Assembly: GCA_032718475.1 (NCBI GenBank)
Contig: JAUCBJ010004773.1
Location: forward strand, 1 to 64,000
DNA: 64,000 bases
Source: Nemertoderma westbladi
Lineage: Eukaryota; Xenacoelomorpha; Nemertodermatida; Nemertodermatidae
Direction: 5' to 3'
Shown here: positions 1 to 14,638 of the stretch, piece after piece
How the letters are laid out: the number at the start of each line of letters is the position of its first letter
Position numbering within the stretch: position 1 is the stretch's first letter
Position numbers and translations under genes: made by a program
Notes under the pieces: model-generated
The model's input: the letters and a program-made list of their open reading frames with translations, nothing else
Databases searched by the model: none
Told to the model about the DNA's origin: nothing

Positions 1-441
1 GTAACGACTTCGGACGATAAATCGTTGCGGGTCTGGGAGTGGGACATCCCGGTGGACTGGAAGTCCATCGCCGAACCCCACATGCACTCGATGCCCACGG
101 TGAGTCTCAGTCTCGGCGGGAAGTGGCTGGCCGCCCAGTCCATGGACAACCAGATTGTTATATACAACGCGGCCTCCCGTTGTCGACTCAATAAGAAGAA
201 GGTGTTTAAGGGCCATATGGTTGCAGGTTACGCGTGCGGCTTGGGGTTCTCGCCCGATATGTCCTATATAATCAGTGGAGATGCGGACGGGAAGGTGGTT
301 ATCTGGGACTGGAAGTCCACCAAACTAATCAATAGATTTAAGGCTCACGACGATGTCTGTATCCAGGTACTCTGGCATCCACACGAAACATCAAAGGTTA
401 TTAGCGCCGGTTGGGACTCACTTATAAAACTTTGGGATTAA
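1..441 (+). CDS. CDC40: CDC40 / PRP17 pre-mRNA-processing factor, C-terminal part (last exon, 5' partial)
   Basis: The frame is open from base 1 and ends at TAA 439-441, giving 146 residues. It holds about three WD40 repeats: a segment ending [12 protein letters not shown], a central [20 protein letters not shown] and a final [15 protein letters not shown] at the extreme C-terminus. From memory of the family this closely matches the end of animal CDC40/Prp17, a beta-propeller splicing factor that acts in the nucleus at the second catalytic step of pre-mRNA splicing. The protein ends exactly at the family's usual LIKLWD terminus, so the 3' end is complete and the N-terminus lies left of the window. 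A candidate polyadenylation signal AATAAA follows at 509-514. No start codon is present; the first in-window ATG is internal. Confidence 0.93.
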   Translation, partial: VTTSDDKSLRVWEWDIPVDWKSIAEPHMHSMPTVSLSLGGKWLAAQSMDNQIVIYNAASRCRLNKKKVFKGHMVAGYACGLGFSPDMSYIISGDADGKVVIWDWKSTKLINRFKAHDDVCIQVLWHPHETSKVISAGWDSLIKLWD

Positions 442-682
442 TTTATTATTTACCATGGAAATTGTTATATTATTGCGAATTTACTAGTCCAATGAGTTTC
501 TATGTTATAATAAATAATATTTATATTATAATTTAATTTAATTTTTATATTTTATCGTTAAATTAGCGACCAAATGAAACCGAATATTCGGTGCTGGGTT
601 CTCATCATACCGCACCGCAGTATGGGCGAACCAATCATTATGAATAAAGCTAATTATTTATCTCTAAATTAATTTATTTATC
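442..682. other. CDC40 3' flank, AT-rich
   Basis: AT-rich sequence follows the CDC40 stop, with AATAAA at 509-514 and a second AATAAA near 643. It is the likely 3' UTR and terminator region and ends where the tandem array begins. No other gene is seen. Confidence 0.5.
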
Positions 683-3600
683 TCCATAGGGGGTAACCCA
701 TAGGGGGTAACCCATAGGGGGTAACCCATAGGGGGTAACCATAGGAGGTAACCCATAGGAGGTAACCCATAGGGGGTAACCCATAGGAGGTAACCATAGG
801 AGGTAACCCATAGGGGGTAACCCATAGGGGGTAACCATATGAGGTAACCCATAGGGGGTAACCCATAGGAGGTAATCATAGGAGGTAACCCATAAGGGGT
901 AACCCATAGGGGGTAACCATAGGAGGTAACCCATAGGGGGTAACCATAGGAGGTAACCCATAGGAGGTAACCATAGGGGGTAACCATAGGAGGTAACCCA
1001 TAGGGGGTAACCCATAGGAGGTAACCCATAGGGGGTAACCATAGGAGGTAACCCATAGGGGGTAACCATAGGAGGTAACCATAGGAGGTAACCATAGGAG
1101 GTAACCCATATGAGGTAAACATAGGAGGTAACCCATAGGGGGTAACCCATAGGGGGTAACCATAGGAGGTAACCATAGGAGGTAACCCATAGGGGGTAAC
1201 CCATATGGGGTAACCATAGGAGATACACAATAGGGGGTAACCATAGGAGGTAACCCATTGGAGGTAACCATAGGAGGTAAACCATAGGGGGTAACCATAG
1301 GAGGTAACCATAGGAGGTAACCCATAGGGGGTAACCCATATGGGGTAACCATAGGAGATACACAATAGGGGGTAACCATAGGAGGTAACCCATTGGAGGT
1401 AACCCATTGGAGGTAACCATATGAGGTAAACATAGGAGGTAACCCATAGGGGGTAACCCATAGGGGGTAACCATAGGAGGTAATCATAGGAGGTAACCCA
1501 TAAGGGGTAACCCATAGGGGGTAACCATAGGAGGTAACCCATAGTGGGTAACCAATAGGGGGTAACCATAGGAGGTAACCATAGGAGGTAACCCATAGGG
1601 TGTAACCCATAGGAGGTAACCATAGGAGGTAACCCATAGGAGGTAACCATAGGAGGTAACCCATAGGGGGTAACCATCGGAGGTAACCCAGGGGGTAACC
1701 ATAGGAGGTGACCCATAGGCGGTAACCCATAGGAGGTAACCATAGGAGGTAACCCGTAGGCGGTAACCATAGGAGGTAACCCGTAGGGGGTAACCCATAG
1801 GGGGTAACCATATCAGGTAACCCATAGGGGGTAACCCATAGGGGGTAACCCATAGGAGTTAATCCATAGGGGGTAACCCATAAGAGGTAACCCATAGGAG
1901 GTAACCATACGAGGTAACCCATAGGGGGTAACCATAGGAGGTAACCCATAGGAGGTAACCCATAGGAGGTAACCATAGGAGGTAACCATAGGAGGTAACC
2001 CATAGTGGGTAACCCATAGGTGGTAACCATAGGAGGTAACCCATAGTGGGTAACCCACAGGGGGTAACCATAGGAGGTAACCATAGGAGGTAACCCATAG
2101 GGGGTAACCCATAGGGGGTAACCATATGAGGTAACCCATAGGGGGTAACCATAGGAGGTAATCATAGGAGGTAACCCATAAGGGGTAACCCATAGGGGGT
2201 AACCATAGGAGGTAACCCATAGGGGGTAACCATAGGAGGTAACCCATAGGAGGTAACCATAGGAGGTAACCCATTAGGGGGTAACCCATAGGGGGTAACC
2301 ATATGAGGTAACCCATAGGGGGTAACCCATAGGAGGTAACCCATAGGGGGTAAGCATAGGAGGTAACCCATAGGGGGTAACCATAGGAGGTAACCATAGG
2401 AGGTAACCATAGGAGGTAACCCATATGAGGTAAACATAGGAGGTAACCCATAGGGGGTAACCCATAGGGGGTAACCCATAGGGGGTAACCATAGGAGGTA
2501 ACCATAGGAGGTAACCCATAGGGGGTAACCCATATGGGGTAACCATAGGAGATACACAATAGGGGGTAACCATAGGAGGTAACCCATTGGAGGTAACCAT
2601 AGGAGGTAAACCATAGGGGGTAACCATGGGAGGTAACCCATAGGGGGTAACCATAGGAGGTAACCCATAGGGGGTAACCATCGGAGGTAACCCAGGGGGT
2701 AACCATAGGAGGTGACCCATAGGCGGTAACCCATAGGAGGTAACCATAGGAGGTAACCCGTAGGCGGTAACCATAGGAGGTAACCCATAGGCGGTAACTC
2801 AGGGTAACCCATACGAGTTAATCCATAGGAGGTAACCCATAAGAGGTAACCCTTAGGAGGTAACCATAGGAGGTAACCCATAGGGGGTAACCATAGGATA
2901 TAACACAGGGGGTAACCATAGGAGTTAACCCATAGGAGGTAACCCAGGGTAACCCATAGGAGGTAACCAAAGGAGGTAACCATAGGAGATAACCCATAGG
3001 CGGTAACTCAGGGTAACCCATAGGAGGTAACCCATAAGAGATAACCCATAGGAGGTAACCATAGGTGGTAACCCATAGGGGGTAACGATAGGAGTTAACC
3101 CATAGGAGGTAACCCATAGGGGGTAACCCATAGGGGGTTACCATACGAGGTAACCCGTAGGGGGTAACCCATAGGGGGTACCCATAGGAGGTAACCCAGG
3201 GGGTAACCATAGGAGGTAACCCAGGGGGTAACCATAGGAGGTAACCCAGGGGATAACCCATAGGAGGTAACCCATAGGAGGTAACCATAGGAGGTAACCC
3301 ATAGGGGGTAACCATAGGAGGTAACACATAGGGGGTAACCATAGGAGGTAACCCATAGGGGGTAACCATAGGGGGTAACCCATAGGAGGTAACCCATAGG
3401 GGGTAACCCATAGGAGGTAACCATATGAGGTAACCCATAGGGGGTAACCATAGGAGGTAACCCAGGGGGTAACCCATAGGAGGTAACCATAGCAGGTAAC
3501 CAGGAGGTAACCATAGGAGGTAACCCATAGGGGGTAATCCATAGGAGGTAACGCAGGAGGTAGCCCATAGGGGGTAATCCATAGGAGGTAACCATAGGAA

Positions 3601-3691
3601 GTAACCATATGAGGTAACCCTGCATAGGGGGTAACCCATAGGCGGTAACCCAGGGTAACCCATAGGAGTTAACCCATAGGAGCATAACCCA
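683..3691. repeat. Minisatellite, 13/14-bp units (CCATAGGGGGTAAC and CATAGGAGGTAAC)
   Basis: About 3.0 kb is made of roughly 200 head-to-tail units of 13 or 14 bp. Two main types mix irregularly: CCATAGGGGGTAAC and a 13-mer lacking one C with AGG in place of GGG. Each unit contains the small palindrome GGTAACC. Larger blocks are duplicated: the run with ATACACAATAGGGGG occurs near 1222, 1361 and 2550, and a block with GGCGGTAAC recurs near 1719 and 2722. On the minus strand stops are rare, which creates overlapping frames reading like MVTSYGLPPMGYLLW in every phase. Because all phases are open in the same low-complexity way, I do not call these genes. Confidence 0.95.
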
Positions 3692-6600
3692 TAGCATTCT
3701 CTAATGCCTTTATTATTGCTGCTACTTACCACCTGTCAGCCTGTATTTCTACAATGCCCCGCTACTTTATATTAGAAGTCTCTAATGCCTTTATTATTGC
3801 TGCTACCTACCACCTGTCAGCCTGTACATCTACAATTAATGTCCCGCTACTCGATATTGGAAGTCTCTAATGCCTTTATTATTGCTGCTACCTACCACCT
3901 GTCAGCCTGTACTTCTACTATGTCCCGCTACTCGATATTGGAAGTCTCTAATGCCTTTATTATTGCTGCTACCTACCACCTGTCAGCCTGTACTTCTACA
4001 ATGTCCCGCTACTCGATATTAGAAGTCTCTAATGCCTTTATTATTGCTGCTTCCTACCACCTGTCAGCCTGTACATCTACAATTAATGTCCCGCTACTCG
4101 ATATTGGAAGTCTCTAATGCCATTATTATTGCTGCTACCTACCACCTGTCAGCCTGTACTTCTACAATGTCCCGCTACTCGATATTATAAGGATCTAATT
4201 CCTTTATTATAGCTGCTACTTACCACCTGTCAGCCTGTACATCTACAATTAATGTCCCGCTACTCGATATTGGAAGTCTCTAATGCCTTTATTATTGCTG
4301 CTACCTACCACCTGTCAGCCTGTATTTCTACAATGTCCCGCTACTTGAAATTAGAAGTCTCTAATTCCTTTATTATTGCTGCTATCTACCACCTGTCAGC
4401 ATGTACTACTACAATGTCCCGCTACTCGATATTGGAAGTCTCTAATGCCTTTATTATTGCTGCTACCTACCACCTGTCAGCCAGTATTTCTACAATGCCC
4501 CGCTACTTGATATTAGAAGTCTCTAATGCCTTTATTATTGCTGCTACCTACCACCTGTCAGCATGTACTTCTACAATGTCCCGCTACTCGATATTAGAAG
4601 TCTCTAATGCCTTTATTATTGCTGCTACCTACCACCTCTCAGCCTGTACTTCTACAATGTCCCGCTACTCGATATTAGAAGTCTCTAATTCCTTTATTAT
4701 TGCTGCTACCTACCACCTCTCAGCCTGTACTTCTACTATGTCCTGCTACTCGATATTAGAAGTCTCTAATGCCTTTATTATTGCTGCTACTTAGCACCTG
4801 TCAGCCTGTACTTCTACAATGTCCCCCTACTCAATATTAGAAGTCTCTAATGCCTTTATTATTGCTGCTACCTAACACCTGTCAGCCTGTACTTCTACAA
4901 TGTCCTGCTACTCGATATTAGAAGTCTCTAATGGCTTTATTATTGCTGCTACCTAACACCTGTCAGCCTGTACTTCTACTATGTCCCGCTACTCGATATT
5001 AGAAGTCTCTAATTCCTTTATTATTGCTGCTTCCTACCACCTGTCAGCCTGTACTTCTACAATGTCCCGCTACTTGATATTAGAAGTCTCTAATTCCTTT
5101 ATTATTGCTGCTTCCTACCACCTGTCATCCTGTACTTCTACAATGTCCCGCTACTCGATATTAGATGTCTCTAATGCCTTTATTATTGCTGCTACTTAGC
5201 ACCTGTCAGCCTGTACTTCTACTATGTCCCGCTACTCGATATTAGAAGTCTCTAATTCCTTTATTATTGCTGCTTCCTACCACCTGTCAGCCTGTACTTC
5301 TACAATGTCCCGCTACTTGATATTAGAAGTCTCTAATTCCTTTATTATTGCTGCTTCCTACCACCTGTCAGCCTGTACTTCTACAATGTCCCGCTACTCG
5401 ATATTAGAAGTCTCTAATTCCTTTATTATTGCTGCTTCCTACCACCTGTCAGCCTGTACTTCTACAATGTCCCGCTACTTGATATTAGAAGTCTCTAATT
5501 CCTTTATTATTGCTGCTTCCTACCACCTGTCAGCCTGTACTTCTACAATGTCCCGCTACTCGATATTAGATGTCTCTAATGCCTTTATTATTACTGCTTC
5601 CTACCACCTGTCAGCCTGTATTTCTACTATGTCCCGCTAGTCGATATTGGAAGTCTCTAATGCCTTTATTATTGCTGCTACCTACTACCTGTCAGCCTGT
5701 ATTTCTACAAAGCCCAGCTACTTGATATTAGAAGTCTCTAATGCCGTTATTATTGCTGCTACCACCTGCCAGCCTGTACTTCTTCAATGTCCCGCTACTT
5801 GATATTAGAAAGTCTCTAATGCCTTTATTATTGCTGCTACCTACCACCTGTCAGCCTGTATTTCTACAAAGCCCAGCTACTTGATATTAGAAGTCTCTAA
5901 TGCCGTTATTATTGCTGCTACCACCTGCCAGCCTGTACTTCTTCAATGTCCCGCTACTTGATATTAGAAAGTCTCTAATGCCTTTATTATTGCTGCTACC
6001 TACCACCTGTCAGCATGTACTTCTACAATGTCCCGCTACTCGATATTAGAAGTCTCTAATACTTTATTATTGCTGCTTCCTACCACCTGTCAGCCTGTAC
6101 TTCTACTATGTCCCGCTGCTCGATATTAGAAGTCTCTAATGCCTTTATTATTGCTGCTACTTACCACCTGTCAGCCTGTACTTCTACAATGTCCCGCTAC
6201 TCGATATTGGAAATCTATAATGCCTTTATTATTGCTGCTACCTAACACCTGTCAGCCTGTATTTCTACAATGTCCCGCTACTTGAAATTAGAAGTCTCTA
6301 ATTCCTTTATTATTGCTGCTACCTACAACCTGTCAGCCTGTACTTCTACAATGTCCCGCTACTTGAAATTAGAAGTCTCTAATGCCTTGAGTATTGCTGC
6401 TACCTAACACCTGTCAACCTGTACTTCTACAATGTTCCGCTACTTGATATTAGAAGTCTCTAATGCCACCTCTCAGCCTGTACGTCTACAATGTCCCGCT
6501 ACTCGATATTGGAAGTCTCTAATGCCTTTATTATTGCTGCTTCCTACCACCTGTCAGCCTGTACATCTACTTAATGTCCCGCTACTCGATATTGGAAGTC

Positions 6601-9600
6601 TCTAATGCCTTTATTATTGCTGCTACCTACCACCTGTCAGCCTGTATTTCTACAATGTCCCGCTACTTGAAATTAGAAGTCTCTAATTCCTTTATTATTG
6701 CTGCTATCTACCACCTGTCAGCCTGTACTTCTACAATGTCCCGCTACTTGATATTAGAAGTCTCTAATGCCACCTCTCAGCCTGTACGTCTACAATGTCC
6801 CGCTACTCGATATTAGATGTCTCTAATGCCTTTATTATTGCTGCTACCTACCACTTGTCAGTATGTACTTCTACAATGTCCCGCTACTCGATATTAGAAG
6901 TCTCTAATGCCTTTATTATTGCTGCTTCCTACCACCTGTCAGCCTGTACTTCTACTATGTCCCGCTACTCGATATTAGAAGTCTCTAATTCCTTTATTAT
7001 TGCTGCTTCCTACCACCTGTCAGCCTGTACTTCTACAATGTCCCGCTACTTGATATTAGAAGTCTCTAATTCCTTTATTATTGCTGCTTCCTACCACCTG
7101 TCAGCCTGTACTTCTACAATGTCCCGCTACTCGATATTAGATGTCTCTAATGCCTTTATTATTACTGCTTCCTACCACCTGTCAGCCTGTACTTCTACTA
7201 TGTCCCGCTAGTCGATATTGGAAGTCTCTAATGCCTTTATTATTGCTGCTACCTACTACCTGTCAGCCTGTATTTCTACAAAGCCCAGCTACTTGATATT
7301 AGAAGTCTCTAATGCCGTTATTATTGCTGCTACCACCTGCCAGCCTGTACTTCTTCAATGTCCCGCTACTTGATATTAGAAAGTCTCTAATGCCTTTATT
7401 ATTGCTGCTACCTACCACCTGTCAGCATGTACTTCTACAATGACCCGCTACTCGATATTAGAAGTCTCTAATACTTTATTATTGCTGCTTCCTACCACCT
7501 GTCAGCCTGTACTTCTACTATGTCCCGCTGCTCGATATTAGAAGTCTCTAATGCCTTTATTATTGCTGCTACTTACCACCTGTCAGCCTGTACTTCTACA
7601 ATGTCCCGCTACTCGATATTGGAAATCTATAATGCCTTTATTATTGCTGCTACCTAACACCTGTCAGCCTGTATTTCTACAATGTCCCGCTACTTGAAAT
7701 TAGAAGTCTCTAATTCCTTTATTATTGCTGCTACCTACAACCTGTCAGCCTGTACTTCTACAATGTCCCGCTACTTGAAATTAGAAGTCTCTAATGCCTT
7801 GAGTATTGCTGCTACCTAACACCTGTCAACCTGTACTTCTACAATGTTCCGCTACTTGATATTAGAAGTCTCTAATGCCACCTCTCAGCCTGTACGTCTA
7901 CAATGTCCCGCTACTCGATATTGGAAGTCTCTAATGCCTTTATTATTGCTGCTACCTACCACCTGCCAGCCTGTATTTCTACAATTCTACAATGTCCCGC
8001 TACTTGAAATTAGAAGTCTCTAATTCCTTTATTATTGCTGCTATCTACCACCTGTCAGCCTGTACTTCTACAATGTCCCGCTACTTGATATTAGAAGTCT
8101 CTAATGCCACCTCTCAGCCTGTACGTCTACAATGTCCCGCTACTCGATATTAGATGTATCTAATGCCTTTATTATTGCTGCTACCTACCACTTGTCAGTA
8201 TGTACTTCTACAATATCCCGCTACTCGATATTATAAGTCTCTAATGCCTTTATTATTGCTGCTTCCTACCACCTGTCAGCCTGTACTTCTACTATGTCCC
8301 GCTACTCGATATTAGAAGTCTCTAATTCCTTTATTATTGCTGCTACCTACCACCTCTCAGCCTGTACGTCTACAATGTCCCGCTACTCGATATTAGAAGT
8401 CTCTAATGCCTTTATTATTGCTGCTACTTACCACCTGTCAGCCTGTATTACTACAATGTCCCGCTACTCGATATTAGAAGTCTCTAATGCCTTTATTATT
8501 GCTGCTACCTAACACCTGTCAGCCTGTACTTCTACAATGTCTCGCTACTTGAAATTAGAAGTCTATAATGCCTTGATTATTGCTGCTACCTACCACCTAT
8601 CAGCCTGTACTTCTACAATGTTCTGCTACTTTATATTAGAAGTCTCTAATGCCTTTATTATTGCTGCTACTTACCACCTGTCAGCCTGTACTTCTACAAT
8701 GCCCCACTACTTGATATTAAAAGTCTCTAATTCCTTTATTATTGCTGCTACCTACCACCTGTCAACCTGTACTTCTACAATGTTCCGCTACTTTATATTA
8801 GAAGTCTCTAATGCCTTTATTATTGCTGCTTCCTACCACCTGTCAGCCTATACTTCTACTATGTCCCGCTACTCGATATTAGAAGTCTCTAATTCCTTTA
8901 TTATTGCTGCTACTTACCACCTGTCAGCCTGTACTTCTACAATGTCCCACTACCTGATATTAACAATCTCTAATGCCTTTATTATTGCTGCTACCTACCA
9001 CCTGTCAGCCTGTACTTCTACAATGTCCCACTACTTGAAATTAACAATCTCTAATGCCTTTATTATTGCTGCTACCTACCACCTGTCAGCCTGTACTTCT
9101 ACAATGTCCCGCTACTCGATATTAGAAGTCTCTAATGCCTTTATTATTGCTGCTTCCTACCACCTGTCAGTCTGTACTTCTACAATGTCCCGCTACTCGA
9201 TATTAGAAGTCTCTAATGCCTTTATTATTGCTGCTACCTACCACCTGTCAGCCTGTACTTCTACAATGTCCCGCTACTTGATATTAGAAGTCTCTAATGC
9301 CTTTATTATTGCTGCTTCCTACCACCTGTCAGCCTGTACTTCTACTATGTCCCGCTACTCGATATTAGAAGTCTCTAATGCCTTTATTATTGCTGCTACC
9401 TACCACCTGTCAGCCTGTACTTCTACAATGTCCCACTACTTGATATTAACAATCTCTAATGCCTTTATTATTGCTGCTACCTACCACCTGTCAGCCTGTA
9501 CTTCTACAATGTCCCACTACTTGAAATTAACAATCTCTAATGCCTTTATTATTGCTGCTACCTACCACCTGTCAGCCTGTACTTCTACAATGTCCCGCTA

Positions 9601-12600
9601 CTTGATATTAACATCTCTAATGCCTTTATTATTGCTGCTCCTACCACCTGCCAGCCTGTACTTCTACAATGTCCCGCTACTTGATATTAGAAGTCTCTAA
9701 TGCCTTTATTATTGCTGCTACCTACCACCTGTCAGCCTGTACTTCTACAATGTCCCGCTACTCGATATTAGAAGTCTCTAATGCCTTTATTATTGCTGCT
9801 ACCTACCACCTCTCAGCCTGTACTTCTACAATGTCCCGCTACTCGATATTAGAAGTCTCTAATGCCTTTATTATTGCTGCTACCTACCACCTGTCAGCCT
9901 GTACTTCTACAATGTCCCGCTACTCGATATTAGAAGTCTCTAATGCCTTTATTATTGCTGCTACCTACCACCTGTCAGCCTGTACTTCTACAATGTCCCG
10001 CTACTCGATATTGGAAGTCTCTAATGCCTTTATTATTGCTGCTACCTACCACCTGTCAGCCTGTACTTCTACAATGTCCCGCTACTTGATATTAGAAGTC
10101 TCTAATGCCTTTATTATTGCTGCTACCTACAACCTGTCAGCCTGTACTTCTACAATGTCCCACTACTTGATATTAGCAATCTCTAATACCTTTATTATTG
10201 CTGCTACCTACCACCTGTCAGCCTGTACTTCTACAATGTCCCGCTACTCGATATTAGAAGTCTCTAATGCCTTTATTATTGCTGCTTCCTACCACCTGTC
10301 AGCCTGTACTTCTACAATGTCCCGCTACTTGATATTAGAAGTCTCTAATGCCTTTATTATTGCTGCTACCTACCACCTGTCAGCCTGTACTTCTACAATG
10401 TCCCGCTACTTGATATTAGAAGTCTCTAATGCCTTTATTATTGCTGCTACCTACCACCTGTCAGCCTGTACTTCTACAATGTCCCGCTACTTGATATTAG
10501 AAGTCTCTAATGCCACCTCTCAGCCTGTACGTCTACAATGTCCCGCTACTCGATATTAGATGTCTCTAATGCCTTTATTATTGCTGCTACCTACCACTTG
10601 TCAGTATGTACTTCTACAATGTCCCGCTACTCGATATTAGAAGTCTCTAATGCCTTTATTATTGCTGCTTCCTACCACCTGTCAGCCTGTACTTCTACTA
10701 TGTCCCGCTACTCGATATTAGAAGTCTCTAATGCCTTTATTATTGCTGCTACTTACCACCTGTCAGCCTGTATTACTGCAATGTCCCGCTACTCGATATT
10801 AGAAGTCTCTAATGCCTTTATTATTGCTGCTACCTAACACCTGCCAGCCTGTACTTCTACAATGTCTCGCTACTTGAAATTAGAAGTCTATAATGCCTTG
10901 ATTATTGCTGCTACCTACCACCTATCAGCCTGTACTTCTACAATGTTCTGCTACTTTATATTAGAAGTCTCTAATGCCTTTATTATTGCTGCTACTTACC
11001 ACCTGTCAGCCTGTACTTCTACAATGCCCCACTACTTGATATTAAAAGTCTCTAATTCCTTTATTATTGCTGCTACCTACCACCTGTCAACCTGTACTTC
11101 TACAATGTTCCGCTACTTTATATTAGAAGTCTCTAATGCCTTTATTATTGCTGCTTCCTACCACCTGTCAGCCTATACTTCTACTATGTCCCGCTACTCG
11201 ATATTAGAAGTCTCTAATTCCTTTATTATTGCTGCTACCTACCACCTGTCAGCCTGTACTTCTACAATGTCCCGCTACTCTGATATTAGAAGTCTCTAAT
11301 GCCTTTATTATTGCTGCTACCTACCACCTGTCAGCCTGTACTTCTACAATGTCCCACTACTTGAAATTAACAATCTCTAATGCCTTTATTATTGCTGCTA
11401 CCTACCACCTGTCAGCCTGTACTTCTACAATGTCCCGCTACTCGATATTAGAAGTCTCTAATGCCTTTATTATTGCTGCTACCTACCACCTGTCAGCCTG
11501 TACTTCTACAATGTCCCGCTACTTGATATTAGAAGTCTCTAATGCCTTTATTATTGCTGCTACCTACCACCTGTCAGCCTGTACTTCTACAATGTCCCGC
11601 TACTCGATATTAGAAGTCTCTAATGCCTTTATTATTGCTGCTTCCTACCACCTGTCAGCCTGTACTTCTACTATGTCCCGCTACTCGATATTAGAAGTCT
11701 CTAATGCCTTTATTATTGCTGCTACCTACCACCTGTCAGCCTGTACTTCTACAATGTCCCGCTACTCGATATTGGAAGTCTCTAATGCCTTTATTATTGC
11801 TGCTACTTACCACCTGTCAGACTGTACTTCTACAATGTCCCACTACCTGATATTAACAATCTCTAATGCCTTTATTATTACTGCTACCTACCACCTGTCA
11901 GCCTGTACTTCTACAATGTCCCACTACTTGAAATTAACAATATCTAATGCCTTTATTATTGCTGCTACCTACCACCTGTCAGCCTGTACTTCTACAATGT
12001 CCCGCTACTCGATATTAGAAGTCTCTAATGCCTTTATTATTGCTGCTACCTACCACCTGTCAGCCTGTACTTCTACAATGCCCCGCTACTTGATATTAGA
12101 AGTCTCTAATGCCTTTATTATTGCTGCTTCCTACCACCTGTCAGCCTGTACTTCTACAATGTCCCGCTACTCGATATTAGAAGTCTCTAATGCCTTTATT
12201 ATTGCTGCTTCCTACCACCTGTCAGCCTGTACTTCTACTATGTCCCGCTACTCGATATTAGAAGTCTCTAATGCCTTTATTATTGCTGCTACCTACCACC
12301 TGTCAGCCTGTACTTCTACAATGTCCCGCTACTCGATATTAGAAGTCTCTAATGCCTTTATTATTGCTGCTACCTACCACCTGTCAGCCTGTACTTCTAC
12401 AATGTCCCGCTACTTGATATTAGAAGTCTCTAATGCCTTTATTATTGCTGCTACCTACCACCTGTCAGCCTGTACTTCTACAATGTCCCGCTACTCGATA
12501 TTAGAAGTCTCTAATGCCTTTATTATTGCTGCTTCCTACCACCTGTCAGCCTGTACTTCTACTATGTCCCGCTACTCGATATTAGAAGTCTCTAATGCCT

Positions 12601-14638
12601 TTATTATTGCTGCTACCTACCACCTGTCAGCCTGTACTTCTACAATGTCCCACTACTTGATATTAACAATCTCTAATGCCTTTATTATTGCTGCTACCTA
12701 CCACCTGTCAGCCTGTACTTCTACAATGTCCCACTACTTGAAATTAACAATCTCTAATGCCTTTATTATTGCTGCTACCTACCACCTGTCAGCCTGTACT
12801 TCTACAATGTCCCGCTACTTGATATTAACATCTCTAATGCCTTTATTAATGCTGCTCTACCACCTGCCAGCCTGTACTTCTACAATGTCCCGCTACTTGA
12901 TATTAGAAGTCTCTAATGCCTTTATTATTGCTGCTACCTACCACTTGTCAGCCTGTACTTCTACAATGTCCCGCTACTCGATATTAGAAGTCTCTAATGC
13001 CTTTATTATTGCTGCTACCTACCACCTCTCAGCCTGTACTTCTACAATGTCCCGCTACTCGATATTAGAAGTCTCTAATGCCTTTATTATTGCTGCTACC
13101 TAACACCTGTCAGCCTGTACTTCTACAATGTCCCGCTACTCGATATTAGAAGTCTCTAATGCCTTTATTATTGCTGCTACCTACCACCTGTCAGCCTGTA
13201 CTACTACAATGTCCCGCTACTCGATATTGGAAGTCTCTAATGCCTTTATTATTGCTGCTTCCTACCACCTGTCAGCCTGTACTTCTACTATGTCCCGCTA
13301 CTCGATATTAGAAGTCTCTAATGCCTTTATTATTGCTGCTTCCTACCACCTGTCAGCCTGTACTTCTACTATGTCCCGCTACTCGATATTAGAAGTCTCT
13401 AATGCCTTTATTATTGCTGCTTCCTACCACCTGTCAGCCTGTACTTCTACTATGTCCCGCTACTCGATATTAACAATCTCTAATGCCTTTATTATTGCTG
13501 CTACCTACCACCTGTCAGCCTGTATTTCTACAATGTCCCGCTACTTGAAATTAGAAGTCTCTAATTCCTTTATTATTGCTGCTACCTACCACCTGTCAGC
13601 CTGTAATTCCACAATGTCCCGCTACTCGATGTTAGAAGTCTCTAATGCCTTGATTATTGCTGCTACATAACACCTGTCAGCCTGTACTTCTACAATGTCC
13701 CACTGCTTGATATTAGAAGTCTCTAATGCCTTTATTATTGCTGCTTCCTACCACCTGTCAGCCTGTACTTCTACAATGTCCCGCTACTCGATATTAGAAG
13801 TCTCTAATGCCTTTATTATTGCTGCTACCTAACACCTGTCAGCCTGTACTACTACAATGTCCCGCTACTCGATATTAGAAGTCTCTAATGCCTTTATTAT
13901 TGCTGCTACCTAACACCTGTCAGCCTGTACTACTACAATGTCCCGCTACTCGATATTGGAAGTCTCTAATGCCTTTATTATTGCTGCTTCCTACCACCTG
14001 TCAGCCTGTACTTCTACTATGTCCCGCTACTCGATATTAGAAGTCTCTAATGCCTTTATTATTGCTGCTTCCTACCACCTGTCAGCCTGTACTTCTACTA
14101 TGTCCCGCTACTCGATATTAGAAGTCTCTAATGCCTTTATTATTGCTGCTTCCTACCACCTGTCAGCCTGTACTTCTACTATGTCCCGCTACTCGATATT
14201 AACAATCTCTAATGCCTTTATTATTGCTGCTACCTACCACCTGTCAGCCTGTATTTCTACAATGTCCCGCTACTTGAAATTAGAAGTCTCTAATTCCTTT
14301 ATTATTGCTGCTACCTACCACCTGTCAGCCTGTAATTCCACAATGTCCCGCTACTCGATGTTAGAAGTCTCTAATGCCTTGATTATTGCTGCTACATAAC
14401 ACCTGTCAGCCTGTACTTCTACAATGTCCCACTGCTTGATATTAGAAGTCTCTAATGCCTTTATTATTGCTGCTTCCTACCACCTGTCAGCCTGTACTTC
14501 TACTATGTCCCGCTACTCGATATTAACAATCTCTAATGCCTTTATTATTGCTGCTACCTACCACCCTGTCAGCCTGTACTTCTACAATGGCGCGCTACTT
14601 GATATTAACATTATCTAATGCCTCTATTATTTCCATTA
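3692..14638. repeat. Satellite array, 81-bp unit, about 135 copies
   Basis: About 10.9 kb of direct repeats start exactly where the 14-bp array stops. The common unit is 81 bp, running from TGTCCCGCTACTCGATATTA to the next TGTCCC. Since 81 = 27 x 3, one + strand frame stays open across many units and reads as a 27-residue repeat beginning MSRYSILEVSNAFIIAA; the longest such frame covers 11229-13103. Units vary (CGATATTAG, TGAAATTAG, TGATATTAACA versions; CTACC versus CTTCC) and some carry 1-bp indels, CACCTCTCAG-truncated forms or TAA stops. Multi-unit blocks are copied within the array, for example around 5224-5640 and 6795-7211, 8537-8930 and 10862-11270, and 13200-13670 and 13930-14399. 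Coding is doubtful because frame changes and stops are scattered throughout. Confidence 0.95.

Noticed and set aside
664-3732. Many long minus-strand frames of 60-430 aa reading as VTSYGLPPMGYLLW repeats
   Set aside because: All phases are open simultaneously because the 13/14-bp repeat lacks stops; no start context, domain or splice evidence.
683-14638. CRISPR-like appearance of regular repeats
   Set aside because: There are no unique spacers between repeats; units are directly adjacent and the genome is eukaryotic.
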